Source: Malurus cyaneus samueli (Eukaryota; Chordata; Aves; Passeriformes; Maluridae). From it: a stretch of DNA of 64,000 nt. The notes beneath the pieces are model-generated. The model saw only the letters and a list, made by a program, of their open reading frames with translations. It was not told the DNA's origin and made no database searches. Within the stretch, counting starts at the first letter, position 1. Each line of letters starts with the position of its first letter. The stretch lies in NCBI GenBank assembly GCA_009741485.1, contig CM019219.1, positions 4,337,527 to 4,401,526 of the forward strand, read 5' to 3'. A program made the position numbers and the translations under genes. Positions 12,044-23,899 of this stretch are shown in pieces.

Positions 12044-13238
12044 TCAGAACAGGACCATGGACAGCTCTGTCCAGCTTTTGGGATCGAGGATTTCCAATCC
12101 ATCATCCCCACACCTTGGCCTTGCCCTTGACCCTATATCCTGTCCCAAAGCTGCCATCACCTCCCCATGAGAAAACGGATTTTTCTGAGCATTAAACTTC
12201 AATTTTTCTTCTAGAATTTCACTGTTAGTCATCATGAAGATGGAGAATAAACTCTTCCTGTCCACCTTGCAGCACAAAGACTGTGTGAGCTGTTTCTTTA
12301 GTAAGTTTGGGGGGTTTTATATATTGGGAGATTCACTAATTAAGTGTATCTGAACTCACTTTTCCTGGTAGTTGTGTCTTACTTTGCAACACAACCTGTA
12401 TTATTTTTACATATTTGTGATTCTTCATGGCATTTGCTCTTAATAACCTGGACTTGTATTTCTTTGCCTGTTTCACCTTTTCACAGGCCAGCAAGGAATT
12501 TAATAGCCTATTTCCATCTCTTTTGCCAGGAACCTAAAATCATTTATTGAGGAAATAATCTGATCATCTCAGCTCCATCCTTTTCTTTTCAACATGGCCT
12601 GTTCCTGGTTCCTCACAGCCATTTAGCACTTTATAAAATTTGTATTATATCCTATTCTACCCGAGTTACAACATCATTTCACAAATGGTGCTGTATCAAC
12701 TACTACAGAAAAAAATGCTCAATTTTTTTCCCTTAATTTCTTCAATCATTGACATTAACAACATCAATATCAGACAAAAAAAAAAAGAGAGATGCTTCTA
12801 ACCATTGACTTTTTGTATCCTTATACAACATCTTTCTCCTTTTCCCATTTTACATCTGTATTTATTCCATTTCACTTCTACAAATCTGTTTCCAAATGTT
12901 CTTCTTCCATTTAATTCAAACCAAATGCCTGATTTGGGCCTAATCACTTCTCCCTCCATTTCTTTAATAATGTATGGATTGCATTTGGTTTTTTGAGCTT
13001 CCTGCTCCAGCTTGCATTCCTAAAGAGGAGAGTAATAAAAAATATTTCCTGTTCTTAATGCAAAATCCTGCTCGAGGCTCCCAATTTCAGAATATTAGGA
13101 TGGAAAATATCCAAAACTCCCACTCCTCTGCAAGTAAACAGAAATTTCTAGTGCCTGAGGGAAGTCAAAGTGATACAATTTTGTTTATATAGTCTCAGTT
13201 GCCCTTAAATCAACATCTCATATCTTATTTCTTCTTTC
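12044..13238. other. Unique non-coding stretch
   Basis: T-rich, with open frames under 80 codons and no similarity recognised. No interspersed repeat is visible. Confidence 0.55.
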
Positions 13239-13295
13239 TTTTGAATATCCTATTTGGTTTTGAATCTCCTATTTGATTTTGAATCTCCTATTTGA
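13239..13295 (+). repeat. Tandem repeat, three units of 19 bp
   Basis: Three contiguous units at 13239, 13258 and 13277, with consensus TTTTGAATCTCCTATTTGA. Units 2 and 3 are identical; unit 1 differs at two places. Confidence 0.9.
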
Positions 13296-13406
13296 TCAAA
13301 CACTTGATTATTTTTGATGGGATTCTGTAAATAGCTGCATGGCATCAGATGAAGATGTGATTGATACTGCCAGCGTGAGATGGAGCATCACAGACTGAAT
13401 TTCATG

Positions 13407-13462
13407 ACTTTATTCTAAAAAGAAACTACTTTTTTTTACTTTATTGTAAAAAGAAACTACTT
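13407..13462 (+). repeat. Short direct duplication, 25 bp units with 31 bp period
   Basis: The block ACTTTATT(C/G)TAAAAAGAAACTACTT occurs at 13407-13431 and 13438-13462 with a single mismatch, separated by a T run. Confidence 0.9.
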
Positions 13463-15974
13463 ATTCCTTCTAGTAAGTAATTTAAGGGTAGTAAACTGTA
13501 TGTTTATATTACTATATTTCAGAGAAAAAGCTGATTAAAAGCAAATCTATGTTCCTGTTAACAAGGTGAAAGCTGAAAACCACAGTGCAAATTGCAGGGG
13601 TGTCCCTCTATCTTGTGTGAGGACGGGTCAGTGAGATGTGGAACCAAAACCTATTAATCCATCTCTAATTAATATTTTTTTCATTTCTCTCTTTTGTTTG
13701 ATCTGGTGGTATATCTTTCTATTTACAGAGATATGTATAAAAATCAGAATGAGCTGGGATCTTCCTGAATAAATGTGATTTTGGGGATTGTACTCAAATC
13801 TGATTGGAGTGAGTCCCTGGCATTCCTTTTTCCAGGATATTTTCTGATTATTTCCTTCTCCCCATCACTTGTCATCTCTCTGCCCATGTGCTCAGTGCCA
13901 TCAAACCCTCACAGAATCACCAACCTTGCTGAGCACCAGCTGAGCTCTTTGGCCCCTGACACATCTGCAAAAGGCACAAAAACCCAAAATAAAAATGACC
14001 CCACACAAAACCCAAACATATTCTGCTCATTGACAAAAACATTACTTTTTTCTTACATAGCCTCCAGTCTTCACTATGGATTTATTAAGAATATATAAGA
14101 ATGTGTCACATTCACTGTCATTTTTTTTTATGCTTATGAAGGAGATTAGCCAGAGGAAGCATTATTCTGAAGCAAACTCATTTAATGCAAGGTTAAATGT
14201 ATTTGTTTCCATCTGCTCTGTTGGCAGAAAGGCTTCGAGGCAGCTGAGCCAAAAAAAGTCACAGAGCAATCATCCAAAAATCTCACTGACACCAACAAGG
14301 GTCAGGAGTTTCACTGGACTGAAAATATCCTGGCACCTTTCATACACCACTGATTCAAGAAAGAATTGTGGGCTGGGTTTTGTTGTTTGTAGGTTTGGGT
14401 TTTTTTTCCCCCGAAATAAACCCCTGAATTGTTTAAATTTACTTTAAGAATGAAAAACATGCATCAGAACAATTCCATTTGCACCATCCAGTACTCAGTT
14501 TAAATTATTGTCCTTTCCAAGGATGGAGCTTTCCAAAAGTCACCTTTATAATCACAGGAGCTGCCTACATTCACAGGGAGCTGGAGGAATCCACCCCAGA
14601 ATATTTTTATGTTTGGAGGAGAATAAGCAGAGTGTAACTGGAAATTTCTTTATTTTGTATTTCTTTATTCCCTGGCCTTCACCACCCAGCCTCCATGGAA
14701 TTTCCTTGGCAGTGACTGTCACTCACAGGAGGTCAAAGCTCTGACCCTGGCACCACATTCTGAAAGAATTAATGGGAAAAAAGCCATCTGCTGATCACTA
14801 ATTACCTGCAGTGATTGGTATTGTCTGAGTGCAGTCAGCATTTTCAATATTTTAATTCATTTTCCTGGAAATAAAATCCATCTGTTGTTTGATCACATCC
14901 CAAAGGATACCCCAGTTGGGAAGGAGAAGCTCCAGAAATGCAGTGTAAGGGCTGTGAATCACAGTCTGGGAAAGATAAAACTCTTACTGCTTCCTTTGGC
15001 TGCTAAAAAATGTGAAAACTTCCAGATTCCTGCACTGAACGCTGGCACAGAACTCAGTGGTGCGTCTCATTTCTGAGGATACCAACAGCAAGAATTTAGT
15101 TTACCACTTCTTTGCCTCGGATGTTCTAGGATGTTCTAGGATGTTCACAATTGTCCTAAATTTCATAAAATTTTCCTTAATTTTTTTCTCTTTCATGTCA
15201 TAATTAATATAAAGGTGATATTTCATGAACAAAGACTTTAAAATTCTCTTTCCTGGTAAATCAGAAGTTTTCTTTATTGCAAGCAATTTTTTACAGGAGA
15301 AAAAGAACTTTTAAGAAGCTCTAAGGATGGGGCTTTTTCACAGTAATATATCTCCATCTGCTTGTGTAGTTTATTTTACATCATTTTGTGTCTGTTTTTG
15401 GCTCAGTTTTAGGGGCTGTTGTGTACTGAGCTATTTTCTATTTGCTGGCCAATAAACCCAAAATATCCCACATCTTGGACTCTAACAGTGCTCACCAATT
15501 TATGCTTATCTTTTAAAACCAAAAAACTAAAATAAAGTATCTGAACAACTGAGCCCACTACTTCAGGGTCACTTCAGGCAAGAAAGATGGCAAAAATGGA
15601 CCAATAACTCATTTTTAAAGTGTTGGCATTTAAAGAATAAAAAAATTCCCCCAGATTTGTGATTTCCTAGTGACCTTTGTAATTTTTACAATTAAAAACT
15701 TCTGCAACTGAACAGGAAGGCAGAATGTTAAATAGTGTGCCAAGTATATACATTTTGAAACTGTTTTCAAGCCTGGGCACCCATCCTGACTTTTATAAAG
15801 TATATATACAAAGTATATTTATAAAGTATATTTATAAAGTACATTTCTTCCCATATCTACCACACTTACTGATATTAAAGCCAGGTCCACCATCCTCCAT
15901 CTAGAAAGAATTGGATAACGACCCAGTTCTGCTCTTGACTGAGACATTAAAGCTGGTGCTTTTTTGGTTATTTC
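13463..15974. other. Unique non-coding stretch with minor tandem repeats
   Basis: Open frames of 107 codons (13775-14098) and 123 codons (14076-14447), both on the plus strand, have no recognisable domain and look like chance. A 10 bp unit GATGTTCTAG is repeated about 2.6 times at 15120-15146. A TATAAAGTA-type repeat lies near 15793-15843. No interspersed repeat recognised. Confidence 0.5.
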
Positions 15975-16029
15975 TGAGGTTTTGTTTGATGTTGTCGGCT
16001 CATTTTTTGAGGTTTTGTTTGATGTTGTC
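15975..16029 (+). repeat. Tandem duplication with 33 bp period
   Basis: The 22 bp core starting TGAGGTTTTGTTTGATGTTG occurs identically at 15975-15996 and 16008-16029. Confidence 0.9.
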
Positions 16030-16156
16030 AGGTTAGTTTGAGTAAATTTTGCGGGGTGGCACAATCTGCCCTAGAAATATCAATAATGTAATAGCACAAA
16101 CCAGCACGCTATTCTTGCAGCACTTACAAAGTAGAAACAAGTCAATTTTATGTGCT

Positions 16157-16289
16157 TTAGTTAATGTAAGTTATAGTTAAGATATAGTTAATATATAGTT
16201 TATAGATAATATATAGTTAATAGTTAGTATATTAATAGTTATGTAGTTAATATATAGTTAATATAAGTTTAGTTAAAGTAAGTTATAGA
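16157..16289 (+). repeat. AT-rich minisatellite built on TATAGTTAA
   Basis: Irregular copies of TATAGTTAA and TAGTTAA fill the interval, with degenerate forms such as TAGTTAGTA and AAGTTATAG at the edges. Purely A/T with G as the only other base on this strand: there is no C in the core, giving strong strand asymmetry. Confidence 0.85.
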
Positions 16290-17654
16290 GAAAATCATGC
16301 CTTTTATTTACAGGAATAGATAAAAGAACAGACCACTTGCTGAGAAATTCAACTGTGCACATATGCAAAAACCACGACAAGGTTCTTCTTTTGTGTGAGT
16401 GTTTCTCTGATTGGATCTATTCTCTGGGGAATATCCTTTTGTTTTTTAGATGGGATGTCTAAAGCTTAATATTGGCATTAAATGAAGCATTTTTCAATGG
16501 GGTGCATTGCTTGGCTCTGAGTGCTTGCCCGGCAGGAGATTGACCTCACTGCCATAAATATTGATCATTTCCAGTGAAATGGAGAAATTCCAGCCCCAGG
16601 CCAAGGCTGTGCTGTGCAAAGAACTGCAGAGACAAAGGGAAACACTCCCAGGCAGCATTGGAAACAAACAGGTGAGCAGTGGGGGTATCGAAATGATTAA
16701 TGAATGATTTATCCAGCATCGTGCAGCAAGTTAAGGAACTTCTGTGACTGAGATGAAGCTTGTCTGACTCTCACTCTCATCCTCTGACAACCACAGGCTG
16801 CTCTTCCCAAACCCACAATTTTCAGTGTCACTTTACCAGTTTAACTTCCCATCCATGGATTACAGAAATTCTGTGTTTCTCTTCTCCATCCCCGCGAATG
16901 GACCAAGGGATGTGAAAATAACTGCAGCAAATTCAGTGAAATTGCCTTTAACAGCAGGTCTGGCTGAAATCCTGAGGGCACAATGGATTCCCCAGGTTTG
17001 TGCCAGCTGATGGTGTCACCTCACAGGGTTTCAGGTGCTGAAATTTTGTGTAGTGCCAGGACACTTGAACTGAACAAACAACTTGGGTAAATGACTCTAA
17101 AATTCATTCACCTCAGCTACCAGAAAATCACAATTTCCTTGGCAATCTGTTGCTGAATTTCACTTGCCATAGACATAGAACGTTTTCATAATCTCTATCA
17201 CTATTCAGCTCTGACATAGAAACTATAAAAGGGTTTTCATTTCCCCTGTGGGATGTGAGATCCCAGAAATCTTCGAACAAGAGACGATAGAGTTGCTGGG
17301 ATAGAAGATGGCAAGCACAGTTCCCTCAAACACTCTAACCTGATATATGGGTCAGAGGAGCTAAATTTTTTACATCTCTCATTTGCACAGAAAATATTTA
17401 CACTGATAAATAATGAATTACACGAGATCCTCCTGGCAATTTTCATTATGAAATTGGTTATTAATTTACATTGCGTGTCCTGGCAAACAGCAAACAATCA
17501 ACCAAGGGCAAGACAAATTTCAGTATGAAGAATTTGGGTCTTTTTTTAAGTCTCTACCAGAAAAACTCCAAGGTAACAGAAATCATAAAGAAAATGTTTT
17601 GGGAGGGAGGTGTTTCCAGGTAGTCCCAGTTTGGCTGTTCCTCCCACTGCTGCT
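16290..17654. other. Unique non-coding stretch
   Basis: No gene or repeat recognised. Open frames stay below 90 codons. Confidence 0.55.
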
Positions 17655-17800
17655 GATACCAACATTATCTCTGCTGTTACACTAATTATCAGCTTTGTTA
17701 TGCTAAACAATCACTTTATTTTGGTAATGCAGGCATAATGCTGGATTAATTAGCTCAGGCTTAATCGGACCTCAGGGAAAAATAAACCCAGAACACTCTG
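17655..17800. promoter_or_regulatory. Candidate regulatory element with clustered homeodomain-type sites
   Basis: Within about 80 bp there are TAATTA at 17683-17688, TTAATTAG at 17746-17753 and TTAATCGG from 17761. The last resembles a TAATC (paired/bicoid type) site and keeps a CpG. The surrounding sequence is non-repetitive. A role as an enhancer is inference only. Confidence 0.28.
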
Positions 17801-20422
17801 ACAAACAAGCATGATTGAGACTGTAGAGTTGCAGGAATTTGCTGATAATTGTATAGATTGACTACCACTGATGCTTTCACATCGAAAAAGCAATTTTCTG
17901 CCATTTCTTCTGCCTTCCTGTGCCTTCTTCTGAGAGGAAGAGTGAGAAATTCAAAGAATCTTTACAAAAAAGAGAAATTATTGTGTGTTGCCACATTTAT
18001 TTCAAACCTAAAAAGGTCTAGCTATGACTCTGAACCCAGAAGGTATTTTTTCAGTTCCAGAAACTGGTTCCAGCTTCTCTCTCTGCTCTGCACATCAGAT
18101 TTTGGTAGATGTCAACTTTTTTCAAGCATCATCTATAAAATCCACCTCTGAGCTCTTTCCAACAATGGCTGAGAAGCAGCAAAACTTTTCACATTTTGAA
18201 GCCAGTTAAAACTCAGTGCACTCTCTCTCCCCTGCCCAGCTGCTCCCTTCCTCCCCTCCATATTCTTTATTTTTAAGTCAATTCTTAATTCTTCAAGCAG
18301 GTAAGTTTTCAGATAAGCAAAAAGAAAAATAAATTACCTGCTATGAATACACTGGGACTTTTCATTTTGGTTTGTTGGGTTTTTTTTCACCACAATAAAA
18401 GCTAATTGTTCCACAACCCAATTGCCTGGAGCCTTCCACCTTATGAAACCTCTGTGATGAAGTGGTTCAGTTGTCAGAAGGATTTCATCCCTAATCAGTC
18501 TTTGCAATCAGGTCGTGCAGGATGCCAGGCAAACGCTTGGTTTTAATTCACTACAATTTTAATTTGTTTTTGATGTGTGTCTGCAGCAGGCGCAGGAAAT
18601 GGGGAGGAAACAAAGCCCCACCTGGGACACCTTCCTGCATTTCAACTTTGCTGTTCTGTGAGCAAAACCATGGGTTTGTCACGTTCTGCTCACCCAAATG
18701 GTGCTGCCACACTTGCCCTAATTACAGATGGGCTTGTTATTAACTTAGATTTTCTATTTAGCTTAGATTTCACAGATTTTTAACCTTTCTGGACACATAA
18801 ACAAAGGTAATGTGTTAAAACAAATTGAAAGTCAAAATGTAACATTCTAGTTGGAATGTTCTTTAACCTCCTATTTGTGCTCTCCTGATATTTTCTATAT
18901 TGGTCACTGCCTGTCTATAAACATCATTATATCCCCATTTTATAGCATGGACTGGATTATTTCAGTATCCAGCTGTGGGCATTCTTTACGAAGTTCATAA
19001 AAATAATTTTTTAAGAACATGTGCTTTACCCAGGCTGAAATATGAATTGGTGTTTCTTCTTCAAGTTCTTCCAACTCAATTGGCCCACGTCAATTGAATT
19101 TAATTCTCCTGGTCTGGAGTTTGCTCTTGAAGTTAATCCCTTAAATTTTCTTTAAACAGTGCAACATTTGTCTGAATCCACAATATAAACAGAAGGCAAA
19201 CATGGAGTTGAAACCAAAGAAACTTGCCCTGTTTGCCACATTTCCTTATCTCAGATGTTCTTAGGGCACAAACATTGTTAAAAGCATTCTCTGGTGGCAC
19301 CACTCAGGCAGATGAAGGATTTAGATTTTATGTATAAAGGGTCTCTAGCTTATATTAACCAAAACAAAAGAAAACAAAAAAAAACAACCCAAACAAAGAA
19401 AAGAAACCAACAGAAACAAATTAGCACTGAATGTGCAGACAACCTGAGGAGATCCTGATGAACCTCAGAAGTACAAATTGTCTTTGCACCAAATTAAAAA
19501 AATTGCTGCTCCTCCAAGACCAGAGGCATTCATGCAGTGGGTGTGATACCACTGCAGGTTTATTGTTCCTTTCACTTTGAATTATTTTAATATAATCTAC
19601 AGCCCCAATTCAGGTGCAATTCATAATCACCACCATGATGATGAGCTGTAAAACTGTCAAGCTGCTTTAAAAACTGAATCATGTTTCATTTCAATTAGCA
19701 GGGTCTCTATTCTGTTCCTAAATCAGCTTCTGTTTTGCATGCAGTGATGCTCTGTTATCAATATTTAAGAGATACCTATATATTTTCATAGGTATTCCCA
19801 TTCTACTCTGTCTACTCAAAATTCAGTGAGTCAGTCAGCAAAACTATGCATTTTATTTTGAATTATTCCTACAAAAAGGTGTTTACTTCTTTGTAACAGA
19901 AGCATCTTCAGGGCTGCTCATGATTTACAACACTGGGAGAAAACCAGGCAAAAATATTACATCCAAAAAAAAGTCAAAAACAGATGAAAAAGTTTAAATC
20001 AAGGGAAAATAGATCAAAAAAACTATACCAGTTGTTTTCAAGGAAAACAGCTAAAAGTGCTCTAAAACCTAAAGGTTTTGCTGCAATTTAGTGTCTGTTT
20101 GAAATTCATTGTAAACAACAGTGAAGCTTCCACAAATTTTACTCAATATCAGATCCAAGCAGACAAGGACATCCAATTGCATCCACAGCTGATGGTTTGT
20201 GGAAATGAAAGGAACAAATCATGTGCCTCTCCTCCCCAGAGACACTGAGAAAATAAAGTGCTTTTGCTCCCAGACTTCATCGTTAGTTATGAACCACTGG
20301 CCCATCCTGATGGATTTTCTGGCGCTCTTTCCTTACAGGTGCAGCTCTTTTTTTACTGAGAAAAACAACATTTGCTGAAATTTCCTTTATTTCTGCTCAT
20401 TGAACTCATGTTGGGATGAAGG
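17801..20422. other. Unique non-coding stretch with an A-rich tract
   Basis: No gene recognised; frames do not exceed 100 codons. An A/C-rich low-complexity tract (AAACAAAAG-type words) lies at 19359-19423. Confidence 0.55.
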
Positions 20423-20611
20423 AAATTAATTTAATCTTTAATTTGAAATTAATTCAATATTTGATTTTAAATTAATTTAATCTTTAATTTGAAATTAATT
20501 CAAATTTTGAATTAATCTAATCTTTAATTTGAAATAGATTTAATCTTTAATTTGGCGAAAATTTAATCTTTAATTTGACGTAAATTTAATCTTTCATTTG
20601 AAATCAATTTA
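20423..20611 (+). repeat. AT-rich minisatellite with 23 bp core unit
   Basis: At least six copies of a core AATCTTTAATTTGAAAT followed by a short ATT-rich linker. The last four copies are spaced 23-24 bp apart. The first two are spread over 40-48 bp by extra ATTAATT and TTGAATT segments. Two copies carry CG in place of AA after TTTG. The pattern fits replication slippage followed by divergence. Confidence 0.9.
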
Positions 20612-23600
20612 GTGCTTTCAGCTTTGCAGGAAAGAGATCCATACAGGCTGTAAGAGGCAATTTTTTGCTATTTTCTTGTGCTTCCTCACACTTCTGCTAC
20701 AACTTAATCTGAGCTTCTCTCTGGGAAGGTTTCTCTCCCTCAATAAGCATCCTTGACATCCCATCTAGCCTGTGCTGTGATTTGAATAACAACCTTCAGG
20801 ATGGGTACCTGTGGCCCCACTGAGCTGTGAAATGAATCAGACACAGGTAGCAGCTTTTCTGCCATCCATCAAAACTGCCTCAGTCTCCATCTGCTGCAGA
20901 AATAATTTATTCTGGAGAATTGGAGGGGAAGTGCTGGTGAGCACACAGCTTTCCCTCAGGAACCTCAAATATCAAACTTCCCCTTCAGGATGCTGCTGCA
21001 GGAAATGGGGAGAAAGGATGTTGGTGTTCAAACTTCTGGGAGGTGGAAAAATTTGATTCCAAGTGGCTGCTTATCGTAACAATTAATTTCTGTCTGGGTT
21101 GGAATGCCTGGGTGCCAAATGTTGTGATGATGGGCTGGGATTCAGCTGGGCTTTGGAAGGAACAAACTGGCAGAGTTACAGTGAGCAGGCTCAAAACCAC
21201 ATCCACACAAATCCTTAACATCTTCTGCCTCCTGCTTAGCCCTGTGCTTCCTTAATTTTAACCTTTCAAAAAAGCAGATTTGAAAGATTCCTCAAACCTT
21301 ACTCCATAATTGCCCATGGATGTATCATTTCCTTCTAGCCTGCCTCTCCTCCACCCTTTATTTTCTTAAATCTTTTTGAAGCCTCATACTTTGAGTCACC
21401 AAGAGGTGAAGAATCAAATTATTTCAGAGAGAATAGAGAGCAAGGTGAGAAAAAAGGTGGGTTGTATGATACATTTATGGACCCATGGAAACGTGAAATG
21501 AGTCACTGTTCATGAAACCGATCATAAAGGGATGAGATACAATGAAGAGGAGGAAAAGAGGATTTAGTGTCAATTGAAATCTGTTAAAAAGCTACCTTTA
21601 AGTAATTAACTATGACTGGAAAGGCTGTAAGTACCAGTAACTTCTGAAAAATGTTCCCTCTCATGAGTACAATCATGATGTGATCATAATCCAGTGAGAA
21701 AATCTCCACCAGCAGAATTCCCAGGGGAATTGAAATGAAATCCCTGCCACCAACAGCGTCCAGGCTGCTGCTGGCAAAGGCACAAATTGAGTGCAGGGAG
21801 TGGAATGATTACAGCTTCACCTTCCCAAAAGTTCACGTCGATCCCTTATATTTCCTCAACTTGTGTGTATTGAATGTTTGCTGGTGCTGTTTAATAATCT
21901 CAAACATGCACTGCTTTGGGGTTTCTGAGCAATTTCCAGGGCTCAGTTATATTTACAGGCTACATTTACACAGCTCTGGGGGACTAAACTCAAGCATTAA
22001 TCAGCTTAAAACTTTGAAACCTTCTCCTTCAGGAATTTTGACTGATGTGTTTCTTGTTCCTTGCTTAACCAGCACCAGATGTTAAGTTTGTTTTTTTTTA
22101 ATAAAGCAGGATTTCACTGAAAATACAATGTTCCCCACTTTTCTCTGTAAGGACATGGACTCTGTTGAGGAAAGAGTTGACAGAGAACTATTGGGTCAGG
22201 AATAATGAGTATCTAATCTTGTGAATGTCAACAGAAAATATTTGAAGAAAAATTATAAACTTTAGACTGAATTTAGATTTTTAGAACAATTTAGGGGGAA
22301 AGAAGGGCCGAATTGTTTGAGTTTTGTTTTAAATAATAGACAACCAAGACTGGGCAAATTCAATATGGTGATTTGACTCCAATTTTCTCAATAAAAAATA
22401 ATAAATGGAACCTAACCCCATGTTCCTCATCTCCCCATTCCTGGGCTCCCCCCTGTGCAGTTGAAACCCACATGAAACATTTTGAAATCTTAAAAAGAAA
22501 GAGGTCTCTGTTGCTCCTAAATGAAACAGTTTTTTTCTCTGCTTTTGCTCTGCAAACAATTTGGAGATCAATATTTTTTGTCTCTCTGTGAAATATTAGC
22601 AATTATTTTCCAATTTAGGAATTACTTGAAAGAGGGGTGCCAAGCTCCATCCTTCAGTGACTTTCTGTCCTGACTTTACTTCTCATGAATATAAGTAGTA
22701 AAATCTGTTTCTACAACAGGAAGAAAATGCTAGAAAACAGGGAGACAATGACGAAGTCTCACAGTTGGCCCAAATTCATCAAGATACTTAATGAGACTTT
22801 TTTTTTTGTGCTTTCACTCCTTTTCCTCACAATGAGCTGCTTAATAAAGCACCTGGGATCAGCTTCCAGGCATGATCTGTGCTCAGATTTTATACAGATT
22901 GATGTGTTTACTCAGCACACCGAACTAATTAGGATTTAACTTGGCTAATTTCTTCTTCTGAAACTAAATCTAACTACACCTCCATTTTCAAGGCATTTTA
23001 GAGACTAGTGAAAAGATTTTTAGTGTTTTAGTTGGTTAAAAATCACCTGTCCTCCATAAATGATGTTCCTCTATGAAGCATAATGAATGCAACCGTGTTC
23101 ACAGCAATAAACCATCCAGGTCTATAAACTGTATGCTGCTGAAATGAATTATTTTCTAATTTCAAATTCTTAAATCAAACTCTAATATGTCTCCAAATAG
23201 AGTCTGTCTTAGAGAGATTTTAGCATTCATCAGTATATTTAAATATCAGAGCAAGTTCTGCTACCACTGCCTTTCCATCTGTCATCAGTTCTGCTGAAAG
23301 GTGGAATATTAATAAATGACAAACCAACCTCAAATCTGGTTTTGAAACACACATTTTCCAAAGGGCATTATCAGGATTTATTTAAAGACTCAGTGACAAA
23401 CTAAGCAGCAACTCACAGTATTTCCTAAGCACTTTTATTTCCCCCAGGGAAGTTCAGGAAGCCTTCAGTGCCCAAGGCCTGGTAAAAACCTCAGGATATT
23501 CTTCATTTCCAGCCAGCATGGGCAGTAGTTTATGAGGTGTCAATAAAAGGTTTTTAAACTCAAGCTCCAAGCATTATTTGGCCACTGATGTATCCCAGAC

Positions 23601-23871
23601 TCAGTGGGACTCAGGTACCCAGCCCACTTATTGCCCAAATCCTGCATTCTGCAGCAAATTTGCTGTGTTGATGAAGGAATGTGCAAAGGAACACCAGGAA
23701 AAGATGAGTTCAGGGTCTTAATCCCAAAATCCATTAACGTTTCAATCTAAGGGCAAACTTCAACATCTCCAGAAACCCCTGCTGCAGCTGGATATCAGAT
23801 GCTGAGCAATTCAGAAATGCTCCACTACCCCACACCCATATTTTGCTTTCTTAAACTGATAGAGAATTGCA
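20612..23871. other. Unique non-coding stretch
   Basis: The longest frame is 116 codons (21735-22085, plus) with no recognisable similarity. No interspersed repeat identified. Confidence 0.55.
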
Positions 23872-23899
23872 TTTAAGGCAGCATCCATGCTGCCTTAAA
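23872..23899. repeat. Perfect 13 bp inverted repeat with 2 bp loop
   Basis: TTTAAGGCAGCAT, then CC, then ATGCTGCCTTAAA. The arms are exactly complementary and pairing stops immediately outside them. It could form a short cruciform, be a symmetric protein site, or be chance. It is too short for a microRNA precursor. Confidence 0.9.

Noticed and set aside
14076..14447. 123-codon open frame
   Set aside because: No recognisable domain; overlaps another chance frame in a different phase.
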